A stretch of 9,253 nucleotides of DNA, from NCBI GenBank assembly GCA_903938075.1, contig CAJABS010000039.1, forward strand, positions 1-9,253, read 5' to 3'. Positions 5,854-9,253 of this stretch are shown here, piece by piece. The notes under the pieces were generated by a model. That model ran no database searches. It had not been told where the DNA came from and saw nothing but the letters and a program-made list of their open reading frames with translations. Each line of letters starts with the position of its first letter. Position 1 is the first letter of the stretch. The translations under genes and the position numbers were made by a program. The stretch comes from an uncultured Chloroflexota bacterium (GTDB lineage Bacteria > Chloroflexota > Limnocylindria > Limnocylindrales > Limnocylindraceae).

Positions 5854-5878
5854 GTTATCTCGGCTAATCGGCTACCGT
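5850..5878 (+). promoter_or_regulatory. Candidate sigma70-type promoter for the mini membrane-protein pair
   Basis: TTGAGT (5850-5855, overlapping the rmuC stop codon) and TACCGT (5873-5878) are 17 nt apart, with a predicted start near 5885. The -10 resembles the TACCTT found before the 66-aa gene. A short inverted repeat and an AGGGAGG ribosome site follow. The two CGGCTA copies at 5861-5866 and 5869-5874 lie in the spacer and reach the -10. Confidence 0.4.
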
Positions 5879-5886
5879 TTTCTTCA

Positions 5887-5903
5887 GGGCTGAAGTTCAG
5901 CTC
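5887..5903 (+). promoter_or_regulatory. Short inverted repeat in the 5' leader
   Basis: GGGCTGA-AGT-TCAGCTC forms a 7-bp stem including one G-T pair and a 3-nt loop, placed at the predicted 5' end of the mini-protein mRNA. It could be an mRNA-stabilising hairpin or an operator. Its position parallels the inverted repeat before the 66-aa gene. Confidence 0.35.
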
Positions 5904-5921
5904 ATACGTTAGGGAGGAAAC

Positions 5922-6095
5922 ATGGATTCGAAGAACCTGTACATCGTGGCTGCAGTCGCCAGCCTTGCACTTTCACTCGCGCACTACTTTGGTGTCGCCG
6001 GGTTTAAGGCAGACACTCTGACCGCCGTCTACATCGGCCTGTGGGTCCCAGCGATCCTTTCGCTCGGCAACCTGCTCGCCAAGAAGGGCAAGTGA
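5922..6095 (+). CDS. 57-aa two-helix membrane protein of unknown function
   Basis: This is a 57-residue protein starting at an ATG with a strong ribosome site (AGGGAGG at 5911-5917, 4-nt spacing). Two hydrophobic segments are clear, about residues 6-26 (YIVAAVASLALSLAHYFGVA) and 33-53 (TLTAVYIGLWVPAILSLGN). They are joined by a short polar turn (GFKAD), and the protein ends in KKGK, which by the positive-inside rule would be cytoplasmic. That makes a hairpin with both ends inside. No motif suggests an enzyme or toxin. The stop overlaps the GTG of a 27-aa membrane peptide. I do not recognise the family. The strong ribosome site, promoter, coupled partner and following terminator together argue that it is a real gene. 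Confidence 0.75.
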   Translation: MDSKNLYIVAAVASLALSLAHYFGVAGFKADTLTAVYIGLWVPAILSLGNLLAKKGK

Positions 6096-6175
6096 ACGAT
6101 CCGATCGTCTTCGTGCTTGGTTTCCTTGTAATGCTGCCTGTTCTTTGGGCGGCGTATAAGGATCTTCACAGCTAA
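6092..6175 (+). CDS. 27-aa single-helix membrane peptide, coupled to the 57-aa protein
   Basis: A GTG at 6092 overlaps the preceding TGA by 4 nt (GTGA) and opens a 27-codon frame: MNDPIVFVLGFLVMLPVLWA followed by AYKDLHS. AAGG five to eight nucleotides upstream can serve as ribosome site. One hydrophobic helix spans about residues 5-21, with a polar, charged tail. The frame ends 20 nt before a strong terminator, so it is the last item of this transcript. The evidence is the overlap, the coherent transmembrane composition and the terminator position. At this length chance cannot be ruled out, and I recognise no homologue. It might be an accessory subunit of the 57-aa protein. Confidence 0.5.
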   Translation: MNDPIVFVLGFLVMLPVLWAAYKDLHS

Positions 6176-6195
6176 CGCTGACGATCAGGTAAAGG

Positions 6196-6232
6196 CGCCT
6201 CGTTGCGGCTTCGGCCACAGCGAGGCGTTTTT
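6196..6232 (+). terminator. Strong intrinsic terminator with UUCG loop
   Basis: The arms CGCCTCG (6196-6202) and CGAGGCG (6221-6227) close an almost fully paired stem with inner GGC-TTCG-GCC, a UUCG tetraloop, followed by TTTTTATTT. It ends the mini membrane-protein transcript. The T-run overlaps the stop codon of the convergent cytidine deaminase gene (6231-6233). In the minus direction the hairpin is followed only by CCTTT, so termination of that operon here would be weaker. Confidence 0.9.
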
Positions 6233-6677
6233 ATTTGCCGATGTTCTCTGGACCGAACGAATTCGGAAGCAGCAGATCAAACGGGTAGCGATTGATGCGC
6301 AGGATCTCCAGCCGCTCGTCAAGGTTCACGGCGACGATGGGGATTGACAGTGACGCTGCGAACTCGCGAATGCGCTGACGGCAAATACCACATGGTGCTG
6401 GTGCCTCTGCGGGCGATTGCACGGCAAATGCCAGTGCGACACACCGGGCGTCGGTTGCGAGGCGCATCGCATTCATCGTGTGCTGTTCTGCGTGCACGGT
6501 CAGGGTGTAGTCAACACCCTCCATGTTCGCCCCAACGTGGATCCCACCGTTCTCGTCGGCCGCGGCAGCGCCAACCGTGTAGCCGGAATACGGCGCGTAA
6601 GCGCGCGGACGAGCGGCACGCGCCGCCGCAACCAGCTTCGCTTCGATTGGTGTGAGATCTGCTTCGGTGATTCTCAT
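6231..6677 (-). CDS. Cytidine deaminase-like zinc enzyme
   Basis: This 148-residue protein has the single-domain size of tetrameric cytidine deaminases. Visible motifs are AYAPYSGYTVGAAA (27-40, substrate-side loop), NMEG (51-54), the zinc site HAE (62-64, catalytic Glu64) and PCGICR (95-100, zinc ligands C96 and C99). The first ligand is His, as in the larger dimeric E. coli enzyme (also TVHAEQ), whereas short tetrameric enzymes normally have Cys there. The expected reaction is hydrolytic deamination of cytidine/deoxycytidine to uridine/deoxyuridine. I chose the ATG at 6677 because it overlaps the upstream stop as ATGA and has GGTGGAG before it. The longer frame to 6770 adds 31 residues without domain similarity. 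It is the last gene of the minus-strand run and follows a dihydroorotate dehydrogenase-like gene, suggesting pyrimidine salvage. Confidence 0.88.
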   Translation of the reverse strand: MRITEADLTPIEAKLVAAARAARPRAYAPYSGYTVGAAAADENGGIHVGANMEGVDYTLTVHAEQHTMNAMRLATDARCVALAFAVQSPAEAPAPCGICRQRIREFAASLSIPIVAVNLDERLEILRINRYPFDLLLPNSFGPENIGK

Positions 6678-7633
6678 CGTGGGCTCCACCCTTCTACTTG
6701 GCCGATCAGTCGGCGAATGTGCAGTGCATGCAACGGAGCAAACGGGAGTGACCAGGCGCGCTTCAGCCACGCCTCTGAACCGAGTGAGCAGGCGTCGGCT
6801 CCCGCCCAGCCGTACTCGCGCACGTCGTTGAAGGTGCGCACGCCGCCGCCCGCAATGATCGGGAGCTTGATCCCCGCCTCGCGCAACTCGCTCACCACGC
6901 GCAGTCCAATCGGTTTGATCGCCCGGCCCGAGAGCCCGCCGTAGCGGTTCTTCAGCAGTGGGGCCCCAGTTGCTGGGCTAAGCCGCAGCCCCTTCACCGT
7001 GTTGATCGCCGAGATTGCAGCGACCCCCGTCTCCTCGGCGAGGCGCGCGTGTTCGAGGTAGTCGAAGTCGGGGGAGAGCTTCAGGATCACGGGGAAGCGT
7101 GAGGCGGGCACCGCGCGACGCAGCACCTCCTCAATGATCGCGCTGAAGTCGAAGTTCACGTTATGGCACGACACATTGAACTCCACGGCGGCGAGCTCGC
7201 CTGGCTTCGCGCGGCGGTTCACTGTCTCAACGAGCGAAGAGAACTCATCCGCACTAAAGCCGCCAAGCGAGAGGATGCGGTTCTGCTCGCTTGTGCGCGG
7301 GAAGTACTCGTCGAAGTAGCGCTCAATCCCAATGTTCGACCAGCCGAACGCATTGAGCCAGCCACCGTCGGCCTCCTGTAGTGCACCGCGATAAAGGCGG
7401 AAGAACTCCGGTAGCTCCGTAACGCCCCACGACTCGCGCAGAGTGAAGTGCCCTTCGCGCGGCTGCTCCGTGACGGTGCGCACAGTGACGGCGCCGAAGC
7501 GGCGCAGATCAACGAAGTTGGCGAGTGGCGAGAGGCCGGTGATGGCGAAGCGGCCCTTCGGCGCGCCGTATCCAAGCAGACTGGAACTGGTGACTAAACG
7601 ATTCCGCAGCTGGATCCCGTTCAGGTCAATCAT
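6674..7633 (-). CDS. Dihydroorotate dehydrogenase-like FMN enzyme (class 1 type, divergent)
   Basis: This 319-residue TIM-barrel flavoprotein keeps the asparagines that hold orotate in class 1 enzymes: NAFGWSN (94-100), NVSCHN (153-158) and AINTVKG (209-215). The catalytic-base Cys156 is typical of soluble class 1 enzymes (Ser in membrane class 2). KLSP (185-188), GGLSG (232-236) and IIAGGGV (260-265) match the FMN-phosphate side. Deviations are SCHN instead of SCPN, R52 in VRTVT where PyrD normally has Lys, and GHFTLRE where GNPxPR is usual. The expected reaction is oxidation of dihydroorotate to orotate or a related dihydropyrimidine conversion; a PreA-type catabolic relative is possible. 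Start ATG 7633 overlaps the AzlD stop (ATGA), and its own stop overlaps the cytidine deaminase start. The pairing supports a pyrimidine role. Confidence 0.82.
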   Translation of the reverse strand: MIDLNGIQLRNRLVTSSSLLGYGAPKGRFAITGLSPLANFVDLRRFGAVTVRTVTEQPREGHFTLRESWGVTELPEFFRLYRGALQEADGGWLNAFGWSNIGIERYFDEYFPRTSEQNRILSLGGFSADEFSSLVETVNRRAKPGELAAVEFNVSCHNVNFDFSAIIEEVLRRAVPASRFPVILKLSPDFDYLEHARLAEETGVAAISAINTVKGLRLSPATGAPLLKNRYGGLSGRAIKPIGLRVVSELREAGIKLPIIAGGGVRTFNDVREYGWAGADACSLGSEAWLKRAWSLPFAPLHALHIRRLIGQVEGWSPR

Positions 7634-7962
7634 GCGCCAAGGGTAGCGCGCAGCGTCAGCACCACGAGCACCGACACCACCATGCCCAACAGCAGGTTGC
7701 CGCGCCAGCGCCCCACGGCGGCTCCAGCGAACACCGCGACCGCCTCGGGACCAACGGTGAACGCACCGCCCTGCACAAACACCGATGCCGCAGCGATCGC
7801 ACCCAACACCGCTGGGCCAATCAGTCGCAGGTACTCAAGAACAGCGGGCGGCAAGCGATCAATACCAGGCACCAACATCGGCAGTGCGCGCGCAGCATAG
7901 GTGCCAAGCCCGCCAAGGATTGCGAGCGGCACCAGGTCAGTGCTTAAGAGATCGTTGTTCAC
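7630..7962 (-). CDS. azlD: AzlD-family small subunit of a branched-chain amino-acid-type exporter
   Basis: This 110-residue protein has four predicted transmembrane segments and the AzlD look: an N-terminal GGLGTYAARALPMLV (the family often has T-Y-x-x-R-x-x-P), then RLPPAVLEYLRLIGPAVLGAIAA, then a C-terminal LLLGMVVSVLVVLTLRATL. AzlC and AzlD form a two-component exporter, known for azaleucine resistance and branched-chain amino acid export. The start is a GTG at 7962 that overlaps the AzlC TGA by four nucleotides (GTGA), and the stop overlaps the next gene's ATG. Co-translation with AzlC fits a fixed-ratio complex. No unusual features are seen. Confidence 0.9.
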   Translation of the reverse strand: MNNDLLSTDLVPLAILGGLGTYAARALPMLVPGIDRLPPAVLEYLRLIGPAVLGAIAAASVFVQGGAFTVGPEAVAVFAGAAVGRWRGNLLLGMVVSVLVVLTLRATLGA

Positions 7963-8660
7963 GCGCGCCTCCGAAAGAGTGCGAGCCCGGCGAGTGGCCC
8001 AAGAAGACCGCCGATCATGATCGCCGCACTTGGATCAATGACGAGTGCTGCGGCGACGGCGCTGCCGCAACCAACGAGCAGTGCAACGAGTGCCGCGCGA
8101 TCTTTGACAAGCCCGATCGCAAGGCCAGCCATCGCAGCCGGGAAGACCACATCGAGACCGATGGTTGCCGGATCAGGGAGTGCCGCGCCAGCGAGCCATC
8201 CGGCGGCTGTTGAGAGATTCCATGGGATGAAGATCGTGAGCCCCGCATACCAGGCACCCCGCACGTCAATACGTCCGAGACGTGCAATGTGCGCGGTGGT
8301 GAGGGCAAACGCCTCATCGGTGAGCAGATAGGCGAGCCCCGCTCGTAGTTTCAGCGAGAGCTTTGTGGTGTACGGCGCAACCGAGGCGGAGTAGAGGAGG
8401 TGCCGTGCATTGAGCAGCCACACCAGCAACACGATCGACGGCCACGGCGTGTTGACGACAAGTAGACCGACAGCGGCAAATTGTGACGCGCCAGCAAAGA
8501 GGATCGAGCTGAAGGCGATCGCCTCAATGAGTGAGAGTCCACCCTGTCGCGCCGTAAAGCCGAAGATGCCACCAACAACGATGGCAATGACCCAGATGCC
8601 GAGTGAATCGACAACGAGGCGTCGTCGCGCGGCGCTGAGTGCGGCGGCAGCTCCGCTCAT
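7959..8660 (-). CDS. azlC: AzlC-family permease, large subunit of a branched-chain amino-acid-type exporter
   Basis: This 233-residue polytopic protein has the AzlC pattern: FGFTARQGGLSLIEAIAFS, followed by SILFAGASQFAAVGLL (the conserved AGASQFA segment). Next come LLNARHLLYSASVAPY (the N-x-R-H-x-L-Y-S motif), the LLTDEAFAL segment, and several C-terminal hydrophobic helices. These motifs make the family call firm. It would export branched-chain amino acids or analogues together with AzlD. The ATG at 8660 overlaps the stop of the nitroreductase gene (ATGA), and its stop overlaps the AzlD GTG. The first 13 residues are Ala/Arg-rich and may be cytoplasmic. Confidence 0.93.
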   Translation of the reverse strand: MSGAAAALSAARRRLVVDSLGIWVIAIVVGGIFGFTARQGGLSLIEAIAFSSILFAGASQFAAVGLLVVNTPWPSIVLLVWLLNARHLLYSASVAPYTTKLSLKLRAGLAYLLTDEAFALTTAHIARLGRIDVRGAWYAGLTIFIPWNLSTAAGWLAGAALPDPATIGLDVVFPAAMAGLAIGLVKDRAALVALLVGCGSAVAAALVIDPSAAIMIGGLLGPLAGLALFRRRA

Positions 8661-9142
8661 TGCGCGGCGGGCTCCAGGATCACAACGGGAATCTCACGCG
8701 ACGTCTTTCGCGCATACGCCGCATAGACGCCGTACGTCGCATCGTCGGTTGCGCGCAGGTAGTTCAGCCGCTCTTCACCAGCGGCAATCCGCGCGCGATA
8801 CGGCTTTCGGACGCGCTTGTAGATGATGGTGACGTTCTGTTCGGCCTCAATGTTGCGATACCAGGCTGGGTGACCCTCGCGTCCATAGTTGCTGGCGATC
8901 ACCACAATGCGCTCACCGTCGGGGAGATAGGTGAGGACGACGCGACGCGGTGTACCGCTCCGTCGGCCGGTCGTCTCGAGAATGATTCCCGGTCGCCCAC
9001 CAAGATTGGGTGACACCCAACCGTTGGTTGCAAGCGCTAGCCGTGCATGCAGTGGCGCAATCAACCCAATCAGTCGACCGAACCAGCGCTGTGCCCCCTT
9101 CAGCCACGAAGGGCGCTGCGCCGCCCAATCGTCGCCCGGCAT
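8657..9142 (-). CDS. Deazaflavin (F420)-dependent nitroreductase-family protein, Ddn-like
   Basis: This 161-residue protein shows the split-barrel Ddn/F420H2-dependent reductase signature: ILETTGRRSGTPRRV (54-68), which contacts the cofactor phosphate side, then IVVIASNYGREGHPAWYRNI (79-98), and C-terminal basic and Tyr-rich segments (IYKRVRKPYRARIAAGEER; TYGVYAAYARKTSREIP). It also has an N-terminal hydrophobic amphipathic stretch (about 18-38), seen in relatives that reduce quinones at the membrane. Known family members use F420H2 to reduce quinones or nitro compounds. Whether this host makes F420 cannot be seen here. The ATG at 9142 directly follows the TAA of the MIP channel gene, and the stop overlaps the AzlC start, placing it inside the operon. 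Confidence 0.88.
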   Translation of the reverse strand: MPGDDWAAQRPSWLKGAQRWFGRLIGLIAPLHARLALATNGWVSPNLGGRPGIILETTGRRSGTPRRVVLTYLPDGERIVVIASNYGREGHPAWYRNIEAEQNVTIIYKRVRKPYRARIAAGEERLNYLRATDDATYGVYAAYARKTSREIPVVILEPAAQ

Positions 9143-9253
9143 TTAGCGCTCGGCGAAGAGGTAGCGAACGGAGAGCGCGGCGGCGACGGCACCGATGAGT
9201 GGCCCAACGATGTAGACGACGGCCCCCGAGAGGTCACCGAACGCAATTGCTGG
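9143..9253 (-). CDS. MIP-family channel (aquaporin/glycerol facilitator), C-terminal fragment
   Basis: The minus-strand frame is open to the window edge and ends with TAA at 9143-9145. The 36 visible residues include AIAFGDLSGAV and VVYIVGPLIGAVAAAL, then SVRYLFAER. This matches the end of MIP channels, where a segment like the FGPAL..W..YWVGPLIGA of the loop after the second NPA motif leads into the last helix. The NPA motifs and everything N-terminal are outside the window, so water versus glycerol selectivity cannot be judged. Stop and next start abut (TAAATG), so it is the upstream gene of the same transcript. Confidence 0.75.
   Translation of the reverse strand, partial: PAIAFGDLSGAVVYIVGPLIGAVAAALSVRYLFAER

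Noticed and set aside
5861..5874. Two CGGCTA copies in tandem as a regulatory iteron
   Set aside because: Only two copies of 6 nt, overlapping a promoter spacer and -10; chance is a sufficient explanation.
5905..5910. TACGTT as the -10 box of the 57-aa gene
   Set aside because: Transcription would start inside or after the AGGGAGG ribosome site, making that site useless. The boxes at 5850-5878 fit better.
6678..6770. 31-residue N-terminal extension of the cytidine deaminase
   Set aside because: It lies inside the dihydroorotate dehydrogenase-like gene, has no domain similarity, and the ATGA overlap plus GGTGGAG site favour the start at 6677.
1..9253. tRNA, rRNA, CRISPR, insertion sequence or attachment site
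   Set aside because: I saw no cloverleaf, rRNA-like block, regularly spaced repeat, transposase motif or long terminal repeat on either strand by eye.

Overview
The window is a gene-dense, high-GC bacterial chromosome segment with no plasmid, phage, IS or RNA-gene signal. Genes sit almost end to end, with many 4-nt ATGA or GTGA stop/start overlaps, frequent starts without a visible Shine-Dalgarno sequence, and an F420/deazaflavin-type nitroreductase. Together these suggest an Actinobacteriota or Chloroflexota member with a compact genome. This placement is inference; the window carries no phylogenetic marker gene.

Layout. (1) 1-1284, plus strand: the 3' part of a class V PLP aminotransferase/cysteine-desulfurase-fold gene, overlapped by a three-helix membrane protein of unknown function. 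(2) 3047-1292, minus strand: a GNAT acetyltransferase overlapping a 10-TM EamA exporter, then a stand-alone OmpR-type winged-helix regulator. The regulator converges on region 1 across a hairpin that contains both stop codons. (3) 3095-4192, plus strand: a threonine/serine dehydratase-like PLP enzyme, divergent from the GNAT gene. (4) 4196-4773, plus strand: a promoter and a Fur-box-like inverted repeat, then two abutting small genes (a 66-aa protein and a 74-aa Cys-rich zinc-ribbon candidate). A relic of the 66-aa protein's C-terminus follows. (5) 4825-5853: RmuC. (6) 5850-6232: a promoter, two tiny membrane proteins (57 and 27 aa) with a GTGA overlap, and a strong UUCG-loop terminator. (7) 9253-6231, minus strand: a six-gene run of MIP channel (partial), Ddn-like deazaflavin nitroreductase, AzlC, AzlD, a class 1 dihydroorotate dehydrogenase-like enzyme and a cytidine deaminase. 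Every junction is abutting or overlaps by 4 nt.

How the genes may work together. Region 7 combines a solute channel, a branched-chain amino-acid-type exporter pair, a reductase and two pyrimidine enzymes. The last two plausibly act in pyrimidine synthesis or salvage; the rest may only share a transcript. Region 2 reads as a small export/acetylation operon with a possible regulator. The least explained parts are the two small-protein units (regions 4 and 6). They share a leader layout: promoter, short inverted repeat near the predicted transcription start, then AGGGAGG and ATG. I see no clear defence system, CRISPR array or biosynthetic cluster.
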